Shown: positions 15,655-23,678 of the stretch, in pieces
Layout: every line of letters begins with the position of its first letter
Numbering within the stretch: the stretch's first letter is position 1
Origin: CAVPXC01 sp963709505
Lineage (GTDB): Bacteria; Chloroflexota; Anaerolineae; JAAEKA01
Length of the DNA stretch: 64,000 nucleotides
Assembly (NCBI GenBank): GCA_963709505.1
Contig: CAVPXC010000027.1
Location: forward strand, 62,001-126,000
Direction: 5' to 3'
Made by a program: the position numbers and the translations under genes
The notes under the pieces: model-generated
Database searches by the model: none
The model's input: only the letters and a program-made list of their open reading frames with translations
What the model was told of the DNA's origin: nothing

Positions 15655-17670
15655 ATGTTTCGCCTAACACCCATCGAGATGATCCTGTTCCTGGTGGCCG
15701 TGGTGGCTTCACTGTATTTCGGCTACCGCGGCTTCAAGAAGGTCTATCTGATCATCAAGCGAAGCCAGGGCGAGCCGCCCATTAAGGAGATCCCTGGCCG
15801 CCTGTGGAACGCCGCCGTGAACTGGATCGGCCTCCTGCCCACCTGGCGAGCCCGGCCATTTTCGACCCTGTTGCACGCTTTTATCGCCTGGGCCTTTATG
15901 TTCTACTTCCTGGTAAACGCGCTTGACGTGCTCAAGGGCTTCACCGGGTGGACCATTCCAGGCACGGTTGGCGACATCTACCGCTTGATTGCCGACGTGC
16001 TCAGCGTCGCCGCACTGGTAGCCATGACCTACTTCCTGCTGCGGCGTTTTGTCTTCAAGTCTCATGTTTTGAACTACAACAGCAACATCAAGCTGACGGA
16101 ACAGGTCAAGAATGGCCGTATTCGTCGTAACTCGTTGATCGTCGGCCTGTTCATCCTGTGCCACATCGGCTTCCGCTTTCTCGGCGAGAGCTTCGCAGTC
16201 GCAGCAGAGGGTGGAGATGCGTGGCAACCCTTCGCCTCGGTTGTCAGCAACCTATGGGGCGGTATGAGCGAAGGGGCTCTGACCGTGGCCGAGCATGCCG
16301 CTTGGTGGATTGCATTGGGCTTGATCCTGGCCTTTATACCCTACTTCCCCTACACCAAGCACATTCATCTGATCATGTCGGGCTTCAACTTCCTGCTCAA
16401 GCCCAAGCGCACCTCGCTCGGTGAGCTCGAACCCATCAACATGGAGGATGAAACGATCGAGCAGTTCGGCGTGGCCAAGCTGGAGCAGTTGCCTTGGAAA
16501 CACGTGCTGGATGCCTATTCCTGCATCATGTGCAACCGCTGCCAGGATGTCTGTCCGGCCTACACCACAGGCAAAGAGCTGTCACCTTCGGCGCTTGAGA
16601 TCAACAAGCGCATGTACATCAACGCCAACAGCACGGCGATCGCCAACGGCGGCTCGACCGACCCGCTGCTCGACTACGCGATCAGCGAGTTGGCGGTGTG
16701 GGCCTGCACGGCCTGCGGCGCGTGTATCCAAATCTGCCCGGTGGGTAATGAGCCGATGTTCGATATCCTCTACATGCGTCGCAATCAGATGATGATGGAG
16801 AACAGCTTCCCGCACGAGCTGCAGGCGGCCTACAAGGGCATGGAGCGCTCCGGCAATCCGTGGAACCTGGCCCGTCGCGATCGCATGAAGTGGGCGGACG
16901 GCCTCGATATCCCCACGGTCGAGGACAACCCCGATTTCGAGCTGCTGTGGTGGGTGGGCTGTGCGCCGTCGTACGATATGCGGGCGCAAAGCACGGCCCG
17001 ATCCTTCTACGAGGTGCTCAAGGCCGCCAACGTGAACTTCGCGGTGTTGGGCGAGATGGAAAGCTGCACCGGCAACTCAGCCCGGCGTTCCGGCAACGAG
17101 GCGCTGTTCTACGAACTGGCGCTAGCCAACATCGAAGTGCTCAAGGAGGTAGGCGCCGAAGGCAAGCGCATAGTCGCGACCTGCCCGCACTGCATGCACA
17201 CGATCGGCAAGGAATACCACCAGTACGGCGGCGCCTTCAACGTTATCCACAGCTCGCAGCTCATCGCCGAGCTGATGGAGCAGGGCAAGCTGCGGCCGGC
17301 GGCTGGCACAGTCAAGGGCACAGTCACGTTGCACGATCCCTGCTACTTGGGCCGTCATAACGACGTGATCGACGCGCCGCGAATGTCGCTCCAGGGCGTC
17401 AACGGCAGCTTTGTCGAGATGCCGCGCCACGGCGAGAAATCCTTCTGCTGCGGCGCCGGTGGCGCGCAGATGTGGAAGGAGGAGGAACACGGCAGCGCAG
17501 CGGTGAACATGACGCGCTACGAGGAAGCCGCGACTCTTGGCGTCAAGACGATCGCCGTGGCCTGCCCCTTCTGCTTAACCATGCTGACCGACGCCTCGAA
17601 GCAAGCCGATCAAGGCATCGAGGTCAAAGATATTGTCGAGTTGGTGGCCGAGGGGCTGCCGAAGAGCTGA
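15655..17670 (+). CDS. membrane-bound Hdr/GlpC-like iron-sulfur oxidoreductase (EMO-like)
   Basis: 671 residues. About six helices (residues 1-240) resemble the NarI-type heme b membrane module. Two ferredoxin-type motifs follow: CIMCNRCQDVCP (about 289) and CTACGACIQICPVG (about 351). Two CCG domains complete the protein: GCAPSYD, MESCTGNSARR and CPHCMHT, then HDPCYLGRHN, CCGAGGA and CPFC. This layout matches DUF224 proteins proposed as ETF:menaquinone oxidoreductases, so electron entry from a soluble flavoprotein into menaquinone is likely. No etfAB gene is adjacent. GGAAGGAG lies 9 bases before the ATG, and the gene is monocistronic between a promoter and a strong terminator. Confidence 0.85.
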   Translation: MFRLTPIEMILFLVAVVASLYFGYRGFKKVYLIIKRSQGEPPIKEIPGRLWNAAVNWIGLLPTWRARPFSTLLHAFIAWAFMFYFLVNALDVLKGFTGWTIPGTVGDIYRLIADVLSVAALVAMTYFLLRRFVFKSHVLNYNSNIKLTEQVKNGRIRRNSLIVGLFILCHIGFRFLGESFAVAAEGGDAWQPFASVVSNLWGGMSEGALTVAEHAAWWIALGLILAFIPYFPYTKHIHLIMSGFNFLLKPKRTSLGELEPINMEDETIEQFGVAKLEQLPWKHVLDAYSCIMCNRCQDVCPAYTTGKELSPSALEINKRMYINANSTAIANGGSTDPLLDYAISELAVWACTACGACIQICPVGNEPMFDILYMRRNQMMMENSFPHELQAAYKGMERSGNPWNLARRDRMKWADGLDIPTVEDNPDFELLWWVGCAPSYDMRAQSTARSFYEVLKAANVNFAVLGEMESCTGNSARRSGNEALFYELALANIEVLKEVGAEGKRIVATCPHCMHTIGKEYHQYGGAFNVIHSSQLIAELMEQGKLRPAAGTVKGTVTLHDPCYLGRHNDVIDAPRMSLQGVNGSFVEMPRHGEKSFCCGAGGAQMWKEEEHGSAAVNMTRYEEAATLGVKTIAVACPFCLTMLTDASKQADQGIEVKDIVELVAEGLPKS

Positions 17671-17689
17671 GAACCGCTGACTGGCGGAG

Positions 17690-17776
17690 GCGCGGACCGG
17701 AGTGGAGGCTAATCGCTCGGACCGGTCTGCGCGAAGCCTCCCGTGAGGGACCGACCGTGCCGTCGGGGAAACCCGA
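17690..17776 (+). ncRNA. candidate structured RNA in the 3' region of the oxidoreductase transcript
   Basis: Successive helices can be drawn: an 11-bp stem 17690-17700/17722-17732 (one G-U), TCCC-GTGA-GGGA (17739-17750), and either CCGAC/GTCGG (17751-17766) or TCGGG-GAAA-CCCGA (17763-17776). Two are closed by GNRA tetraloops, common in real RNAs. The terminator follows at 17849. I recognise no known family, and GC-rich DNA makes chance helices likely. Confidence 0.3.
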
Positions 17777-17842
17777 ACTCCAACCCCATAAAGAGCCTGA
17801 TACGACGGGCCACCAGGTTCCGCCGTGTTCAGACCAAAACAA

Positions 17843-17884
17843 AGCGGTGCGGGGCAGGCATTTGCCTGCCCCGCTTGGTTTTTC
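17843..17884 (+). terminator. strong intrinsic terminator, bidirectional
   Basis: A perfect stem pairs 17849-17860 with 17863-17874 (GCGGGGCAGGCA and its complement), followed by TTGGTTTTT. The minus strand also has a T-rich tail, so it can serve both convergent genes. Confidence 0.85.
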
Positions 17885-17922
17885 ACCCCTCTATACATTC
17901 AATTGCCGCCGGTGCCATTCCT

Positions 17923-19068
17923 CTATCCAAAGAGCTTTGGTTTGTTGGCTGGCATTGCCACGATAAAGTGGGTTGGAGAAGCTGTGAACTCTGGCTCACC
18001 CGCGCCGAGCCTGCGCAATTGTTGTTGGATAAACACAATTCCAAAGCCAGCTTTCTCGACAAATCCAAGTCGACGCAAAACCTCCGAAATCACTTCATTG
18101 CGCCGCCGCGCAATTCCTCCCTGCAACAGAACATGTAGAGTGAGTCCTGGCAGAAGTCCACCTGGATTCTGTATCTCCAGGCGATTGTCGAACATTCGGA
18201 TCTGGATTGTCTCGGTGGGCAGATAATCTCGATGTGCCACTGCGTTTGACACTGCCTCACGGATGGCGTCCAGCGAATACTCTGCTACATCTTGGCGTCG
18301 TGGATTGCCTGGATCAAACCGGGAAGCAATCTGCATGTGATCCGCCACAAAGCGCTGCGCCGCCTCAATCAGAACATCGGCTGTACCAGTCAACTCGCGT
18401 CGATCTACCACCTGGTTTCGATCGAGGCTTTGTCCGCGGATGCGAAGAGCCGTAATCCCCCAACTTGCATTGTACCCCTGCGGTTCATGGCCAAAAAGCA
18501 CCATCCCGGCAACGGTGGGGAGAGTCTGTCCCATGTTTTCAACGGCTAGTCTTGCCCCGAGTGCGAGCTGTATGAGATCGGCATCGCCTGCGCTGGCGCG
18601 TGGCGCCACCCTGGTAAAATAGTCGCGCAGCTTTGGGAGGTCAAGACCGCTGATGCTGGCACCCGTTGCCGGAAGCTGCTCGAAAACTTCCGGCGTCTCT
18701 TGCAGCGTTAGCGATCGGATTTCCTCACCCGTCGCACGCCGTGTCTGTCGTCCGTGCCTGACAAAAACCGCGCCGCTTTTCGCGTGCATGCGACCCGTCG
18801 CTTGCACTTGGGCGACGACGACCAAACCTTCTGGCATCCTGACGATTTCTACGTCGGGTGAAAGCGGTGGGCTGACAGCCTCACGGCAGGCGCTCAGCAC
18901 ACTTTCGACAGTTCTATCGGCATCCGGAACACCTATCACACGTCCACGGTTGTCAATACCAATGAGTACTTGTCCGCCTGCCGTGTTGCTGAAGGCAACC
19001 AGGCTTTCAATGACCCGCGAGACGTATTTCTCTTTGAACTCGATGTGTAAACTCTCGCCGGCGGCCAT
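17923..19068 (-). CDS. AlbA_2 (Schlafen-type) ATP-binding transcriptional regulator-like protein
   Basis: About 381 residues. The N-terminal AlbA_2 domain reads ESLHIEFKEKYVSRVIESLV, then GGQVLIGIDNRGRVIG. The C-terminal half carries a GHKL-type ATPase N-box (AIREAVSNAVAHRDY) and a following GLTLHVLLQGG-type region, as in HATPase_c_4 proteins. Such proteins are abundant, mobile and poorly understood; some act as regulators or in defence. I use the ATG at 19066-19068; a GTG one codon upstream is possible. It is convergent with the Fe-S gene and starts near the disrupted carboxypeptidase-like genes. Confidence 0.75.
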   Translation of the reverse strand: MAAGESLHIEFKEKYVSRVIESLVAFSNTAGGQVLIGIDNRGRVIGVPDADRTVESVLSACREAVSPPLSPDVEIVRMPEGLVVVAQVQATGRMHAKSGAVFVRHGRQTRRATGEEIRSLTLQETPEVFEQLPATGASISGLDLPKLRDYFTRVAPRASAGDADLIQLALGARLAVENMGQTLPTVAGMVLFGHEPQGYNASWGITALRIRGQSLDRNQVVDRRELTGTADVLIEAAQRFVADHMQIASRFDPGNPRRQDVAEYSLDAIREAVSNAVAHRDYLPTETIQIRMFDNRLEIQNPGGLLPGLTLHVLLQGGIARRRNEVISEVLRRLGFVEKAGFGIVFIQQQLRRLGAGEPEFTASPTHFIVAMPANKPKLFG

Positions 19069-19086
19069 CACGCGTGCATCTGCTCA

Positions 19087-19926
19087 CTATTCATGGCCCA
19101 ACTCTCTCTGCACTGTCGGCAGGACAACCTGATTTCCGCCGGTGTCCAACAGCCGTAGCGCGTCCTGGATCTGTTGCGGCGTGCCACTGATCCGCTGCAC
19201 CTGGCAGCCAGCCAGCAGCAACGCATCCTCGGTGGCCTGGGGGATGTCTTGCAGTGCGCCCATCAGCACGACGTGCTGTGAGTGGCTTGCTTCCTCGGCA
19301 TGGAAGCCAAAGGTCGGCTGATGGGACAGCAAATAGCTGCGCGCCAAGTCGAGGTAGACCGCAGTACGCGCCGAACTGGACGGACCGAACAGGAAATACC
19401 GGTCGATGAATTTTTCTCCGTCTCCGGCCGGCACGGTCAGGTCGATCGTGATCGTCGTCTGGCCATCTACGGGTATGACGTCCGAATGCACGCCGCTCCC
19501 TTCAACCACCAGCACGTACTCGCCGGCAGCTAATCCCTCAAAGCGATACACGCCTGTGAGGTCTGGCATCTGCTGGGCCACGATCTCCCCATCCATCGTC
19601 AGCAGCAATGCGTGCCCTGCCGCGCCGCTCACCGTCCCACTGATCACGCTGCCGGGCGGTTGTTGCGGCCCAGGGCCAGGCTGAGCATCCTTGATCACGC
19701 GCTGGAAGTGTACGAGAAAGGAGTGGTGGAAGAGCGTGTTGCCCATTCCCGGTGGCTCGTCGGGGTGCCCGGTGTGCAGGCCGGTGACCCGGTCGCTGGG
19801 CAGATCGAGCATCTCGACCGAGCAAACCTGCCACTTCCACATCGGAAAGTTCGTTCCCGGCTCGTTCGCCGGCTTGTCCACCGTCACCACCTGCTCGCCG
19901 CCCTCCCATGTGACCCTGCCACGAGC
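19087..19926 (-). CDS. carboxypeptidase-like repeat protein, C-terminal part (frameshifted)
   Basis: This frame continues the gene at 19884-20393 after a one-base loss at 19926-19936 (C-run on the plus strand): ARIMG is rejoined as ARGRVTWEGGEQVV. It contains a copper-oxidase/halocyanin-like stretch (TNFPMWKWQVCSVEMLDLP, HHSFLVHFQRV), a carboxypeptidase regulatory-like beta repeat (ISGTVSGAAGHALLLTMDGE) and a C-terminal module (VVLMGALQDIPQATEDALLL, GCQVQRISG) shared with the upstream gene. A gene caller would start it at GTG 19890. Function unknown; substrate or wall binding is inferred. Confidence 0.65.
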   Translation of the reverse strand, partial: ARGRVTWEGGEQVVTVDKPANEPGTNFPMWKWQVCSVEMLDLPSDRVTGLHTGHPDEPPGMGNTLFHHSFLVHFQRVIKDAQPGPGPQQPPGSVISGTVSGAAGHALLLTMDGEIVAQQMPDLTGVYRFEGLAAGEYVLVVEGSGVHSDVIPVDGQTTITIDLTVPAGDGEKFIDRYFLFGPSSSARTAVYLDLARSYLLSHQPTFGFHAEEASHSQHVVLMGALQDIPQATEDALLLAGCQVQRISGTPQQIQDALRLLDTGGNQVVLPTVQRELGHE

Positions 19927-20393
19927 CCCATAATACGGGCGCCTTGCTCGTCGAGGGCGTCGACAAAGATGTGGTGGTTGGCGTGGTTTTCATCGGGTGT
20001 CAGGTGATGCACGAGCACTGTGCGCCAGTAGAGGGTGCCGGCGGGGAGATCGGCAGGAATAACCGCAACGCCGTAAGCCGTAGCATCGTTTAGCGTTTCG
20101 GGAGCTGCGGCGTCGGCGGTGGTGGCGCTAGCCACGGCTGTCAAAGCGACCGCCGCCGGCAGTCCATCGCCTGGCATGCCCTTGTCAGGAATCGCTGTGG
20201 CCTCAAGCGGCGCGGCTACAGCCGGCTCTACCGGCTCTGCTGTTGGAGTCTGTGCTGGCGCTGGCGCGGTGGATTGGCTCGCCGTAGGCGCAGGGGATTG
20301 AGCCGCGGCCAACGTAGCTGTGGATGGGCTGGCCGGCGCGCCGCTCAGCCAGAGAAGGAAACGCTTCATGGGATGGGTCTTTGGGTTGTTCAT
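19884..20393 (-). CDS. N-terminal part of the frameshifted carboxypeptidase-like gene
   Basis: 169 residues starting MNNPKTHPMKRFLLWLSG, with a long Ala/Pro/Thr/Ser linker and then YWRTVLVHHLTPDENHANHH. The last 13 residues (LVAGSHGRAASRW) are out of frame; the true continuation is at 19087-19926. The ATG overlaps the corrected stop of the upstream gene (ATGA at 20390-20393), which supports both the start and the correction of that gene. No clear signal peptide is seen. Confidence 0.6.
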   Translation of the reverse strand: MNNPKTHPMKRFLLWLSGAPASPSTATLAAAQSPAPTASQSTAPAPAQTPTAEPVEPAVAAPLEATAIPDKGMPGDGLPAAVALTAVASATTADAAAPETLNDATAYGVAVIPADLPAGTLYWRTVLVHHLTPDENHANHHIFVDALDEQGARIMGLVAGSHGRAASRW

Positions 20394-20593
20394 AGGTCAA
20401 GTGCCTCCGCCAGGGCAAACAGATCGCCGGCCAGCCGTTGTACCTGGCAACCGGCATCGCGCAGCGCCTGTTCATCTGCTGCGCTGATCATGTCCTCGCC
20501 ACCTACGATCGTGACAGTGCTGGCCTGCATGGCCTCGGTTAATCGGCTGCCGGCGGCAAGATCGTGGGTCTCGCAGATAGGGAAGAGCCAAGC
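20390..20593 (-). CDS. C-terminal part of the GH-A-like/carboxypeptidase-like protein (frameshifted)
   Basis: After an apparent extra base at 20593-20594 the frame reads LFPICETHDLAAGSRL, STVTIVGGEDMISAADEQAL and GCQVQRLAGD, then a TGA overlapping the next ATG. The module resembles a single cell-wall-binding repeat 2 (GG..IS..... AL...G..V.RIAG) and matches the end of the 19087 gene. The uncorrected frame runs into an Arg/His-rich tail ending at 20472. Confidence 0.6.
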   Translation of the reverse strand, partial: AWLFPICETHDLAAGSRLTEAMQASTVTIVGGEDMISAADEQALRDAGCQVQRLAGDLFALAEALDL

Positions 20594-23237
20594 CTAGCAG
20601 CTCTTTGGCCTGCGGCGAAGAGCTGAAAAGGACGTAGGCCGGCAGCAGCTTTTGGTTGATTGGAGCCGGCAAAGTCAAGGCCAGAGTCGTCGTCTGCCCG
20701 GCTGCAATGGCCACGCCGTCCGCCAGCACGCCGGCGCCGTCCGCAGCGACCTCGTACGTTCCGGCTGGCAATGTTGCGAAGCGGAACTGGCCGTTCTGAT
20801 CTGTTGTAGCCTCGGCGATAGAAGCGCCGTTCCGGCTGACCTGCACCTGCTGGCCTGCAGCTGGTTCGCCGCTGTGCGAGTGCAGCGTACCTTCCAGCGT
20901 TCCGGTCGTTGGACCGCCGCCGACCGCGTAGTTGAAGGCCGCGCTCGTGCCGTCGGCCAGATCGAACTGGTGAATTGCCCCTAGGTCCTCCAGGGTTAGG
21001 ACATAATGTCCCGCCGGTAGGCCGGTGAAGCTGAATGCGCCATCGGCAGGGAGCACCGCAGCCCAGCTGCGCTGGCCTGGTTGGCCGGCGCCGTCACCTA
21101 GCCAGAGGGTCAAACCCAAGCCCAAGCCGTTGCTGATCACGCCCGATAGTCGGCCGGTGTCTGGGACGCCAGTTTGTCTTAGCTGGAAATCAATCTCGTA
21201 GGTGATCGGGTCGCCTTCGCGGCCCGGTACGTTGACTGTCACCAGCTCATCCGCCACCTCGCTCGGCCAGTCACCCTCAACGACCTTGATCATAAACGTT
21301 CCGGGGCTATGCACAAACTCGAAGTTGCCGGCCGGCTTGCTGAAGTCCTTGGGCGTGGTTACGCGTGGAAACTGCGTTCCGGCATCGGCGCCCACCCACG
21401 ACATCTCCAGATCGATGTGGTTCATCCCCTGGCCGGCCGAGTCCAACACTCGACCGAAGAATTTGCGGTCGTTGCCGGTCTCGTTCGCAGGCAGCAGGCG
21501 CTTGGTCACGACTGCGTATCGGTAACCGGCTGGCGCGGGCACGGTCAGATCGACAACCTGGCTGTTCCAGCCGTCCAACTGGATCCCGGCGACGGCTGCT
21601 GCGCCATCGCCTGCTGCTTCGAGCGCCCCGGAAGGGGTGATCACCCAGTAGGAGCCAAGGCCGAGGCCATTGACCAGGTAACGACCGTCTGAACCGGTCT
21701 GCACGGAGGCGGCTTGCTGCTGGCCGGTGCCCACGGTCACCGTCAAGCCGGGCTTAGGCGCGCCGCTGGTGTCGGACACCAGGCCGATGATGCTGCTTTG
21801 GTGGCCCTCGGTGAGGATCAAGTCGACTTGTTGTGTGACATTTGCGTCCAGAGCGATGTTGTCGAGCAAAATGAGGTCTCCAGACTGGATACGATAGGTG
21901 CCTTCGGCCAGACCGGTAAAGGCATAGGCTCCCGATGCACTCGTGATTGCAGGCATGTCGCGGTTGGGTCCCAGCAGCCGCAGCGTCATGCCCGAGATGG
22001 GTTGGCCGTTGGCCTGGCTTATCAAGCCCTGGATCGTACCGGCGCCGACGGGGATCTCCGGCCGGATAACCGAAGGCTCGTTCTTGAGCGCCTGGACGAT
22101 CGGCAGCTCACCGTCCAGGCCGAACTGCATGTCCCAGGCGTGGGTGTACCACGACATCTGTTCCCAGGTCGGGTTGAAGTCGCCCAATGGCCGTGAGGCC
22201 AGCAGCCAGGTACAGCACGAGAAATACCAGGGCGGGGCTACTGTTTGCATGAAGCGGGTGATACCAAGCTGCCATTCCCGTTGGGTGGCAGGATTGACCT
22301 TGGCGTAGCGATTGTCGTCTCCCCAGCCTACCACCGGCCCTCCCTCGGTGCTAATCACCGGCACGTAGAAACCGAGGGCGTCGTAGATCATCTTTCCCGC
22401 GGCTTCATAGCCTCGGAAGCAGTTAGGATCATCATAGACGGTCGATCCGGGGCGCTTGTTGGCGACGCGAATCTGGTTGATCATTTCTATCGGTCGGCCG
22501 TCCCATGCCCATCGGTTGTACTTAGCGTAGTCGTCCCGGCTAAGTGGAACGCCCATGGCGACGATCTGATCGTAGGTCAGGTGGCCGTATTGCCAGCGGG
22601 CATAGGTGTCGTACTCGGTTTGGGTCAGTGGCTGGCCAAGCTGATTGACGGCGTCACTCGGGTAATCCAACGGGTGGTTGAGGGTATAGTTGTGGATTGC
22701 AACCCAGCAGCCAGTCTCGAAGAGATCGCGGCGGCCCTTCTGAACGACCAGGGAGACCGGGTTGTCGCGCGACCCGGGTCCCATGGCGGGCAAGGCGAGC
22801 AGGCCACCGCGGCCCAACACGGCGTCAGCATCGTGGATGAAATTGTTCACCACGATGTCCAGCCAGTTGTCGGGCATCTGGTTGTCGCGCCACTCCGCGG
22901 GCAGATCGGGCTCGTTGTTGCTTTCGAAATAGCGCACGCCGATCGCGACGTACCGTTCGACCGTGTCAAGCTCGCGGCCGCCGAGTGTGGAGGGATTGAG
23001 CTGGGCCATGTAGATGCGGATGACCGGCATGATGTCGGCGGCTATCAGCTTGCGCGCCAGGGTAATTCCAGAACCGCCGCCGTCATCCAGTAGTTTGACC
23101 CATTTGATTTTCATGGCCCGCAGTTGATCGACCCAGTAGTTCTGGCTAGGATACACGGCATCGTGGTAGAGCCGGGCAGACCAGTGAACACCGCGTCCGT
23201 TGTCGTCCCTGGGCCGGGGAAAGTCTTCGATACGCAT
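20472..23237 (-). CDS. GH-A-like barrel protein with carboxypeptidase-like repeats
   Basis: About 920 residues from the ATG at 23235-23237 (AAGAGG eight bases upstream). An in-frame start 25 codons earlier is less likely. The N-terminal 400 residues look like a clan GH-A TIM barrel: YFESNNEPDLPAEW holds the NEP acid/base motif and VISTEGGPVVGWGDD a Glu in the nucleophile position. Four to five carboxypeptidase regulatory-like beta repeats follow (GLISQANGQPISGMTLRLLG, GLVSDTSGAPKPGLTVTVG). The last 30 residues are out of frame (see 20390-20593). No signal peptide is visible, which is odd for a glycan-active protein. Confidence 0.7.
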   Translation of the reverse strand: MRIEDFPRPRDDNGRGVHWSARLYHDAVYPSQNYWVDQLRAMKIKWVKLLDDGGGSGITLARKLIAADIMPVIRIYMAQLNPSTLGGRELDTVERYVAIGVRYFESNNEPDLPAEWRDNQMPDNWLDIVVNNFIHDADAVLGRGGLLALPAMGPGSRDNPVSLVVQKGRRDLFETGCWVAIHNYTLNHPLDYPSDAVNQLGQPLTQTEYDTYARWQYGHLTYDQIVAMGVPLSRDDYAKYNRWAWDGRPIEMINQIRVANKRPGSTVYDDPNCFRGYEAAGKMIYDALGFYVPVISTEGGPVVGWGDDNRYAKVNPATQREWQLGITRFMQTVAPPWYFSCCTWLLASRPLGDFNPTWEQMSWYTHAWDMQFGLDGELPIVQALKNEPSVIRPEIPVGAGTIQGLISQANGQPISGMTLRLLGPNRDMPAITSASGAYAFTGLAEGTYRIQSGDLILLDNIALDANVTQQVDLILTEGHQSSIIGLVSDTSGAPKPGLTVTVGTGQQQAASVQTGSDGRYLVNGLGLGSYWVITPSGALEAAGDGAAAVAGIQLDGWNSQVVDLTVPAPAGYRYAVVTKRLLPANETGNDRKFFGRVLDSAGQGMNHIDLEMSWVGADAGTQFPRVTTPKDFSKPAGNFEFVHSPGTFMIKVVEGDWPSEVADELVTVNVPGREGDPITYEIDFQLRQTGVPDTGRLSGVISNGLGLGLTLWLGDGAGQPGQRSWAAVLPADGAFSFTGLPAGHYVLTLEDLGAIHQFDLADGTSAAFNYAVGGGPTTGTLEGTLHSHSGEPAAGQQVQVSRNGASIAEATTDQNGQFRFATLPAGTYEVAADGAGVLADGVAIAAGQTTTLALTLPAPINQKLLPAYVLFSSSPQAKELLGLALPYLRDPRSCRRQPINRGHAGQHCHDRRWRGHDQRSR

Positions 23238-23553
23238 AGGAGGTGCCTCTTGAGAGGGGGAGTGGGAACGACGATACGATGGCAGTGTAACATAAGTTAT
23301 CGAGCAGGTCAAGGCGTCTCGTAAATGAGTGATTTACGGCTTGGAACTTACAGACAGATTCCAGACGCCGTGTGTTTCGTGCTGAGAGCAACGTCGGGGG
23401 TCTTTTCTAGGCAAACTCTTGTTGGCCCGGCCATTTCAGCTTGGTCAAGGGCTGCGCAGTCGGCCGAATCGATTCGGACCCTCTCATATTTGCGCTATTT
23501 TGTCGAAACGCGCACCTTTTACACCAAAGCACCGTCAAGTAAGGCATCAGAGA
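23238..23553. other. gap with a small dyad, no gene seen
   Basis: This is the divergent region between the GH-A-like gene and the cyclase. The only structure I see is CGTAAAT-GAGTG-ATTTACG (23320-23338), a perfect 7-bp dyad that could be an operator for the leftward gene. Confidence 0.5.
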
Positions 23554-23582
23554 TTGACGTCCAACCTGTTTTCGTCTATAAT
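23554..23582 (+). promoter_or_regulatory. strong promoter of the cyclase/stalk-protein operon
   Basis: TTGACG (23554-23559), 17 bp, and a perfect TATAAT (23577-23582). It faces the cyclase start at 23679. Confidence 0.8.
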
Positions 23583-23678
23583 ACCTTTGCTATCAGTTTG
23601 TCTAAAGCCGGATGATCCGCGGTGGTCGAGGGTTCGGGGTTAACCGCCAATGATTCTCGTCTGACAAGGCCAAGCCAA

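Noticed and set aside
17671..17848. Group II intron or RNase P fragment after the oxidoreductase gene
   Set aside because: The helices do not match the core motifs of either family that I can recall; kept only as an unassigned structured candidate.
22245..23093. 282-residue frame antisense to the GH-A-like gene
   Set aside because: No motif and no start signal; the opposite strand carries the catalytic-like motifs.
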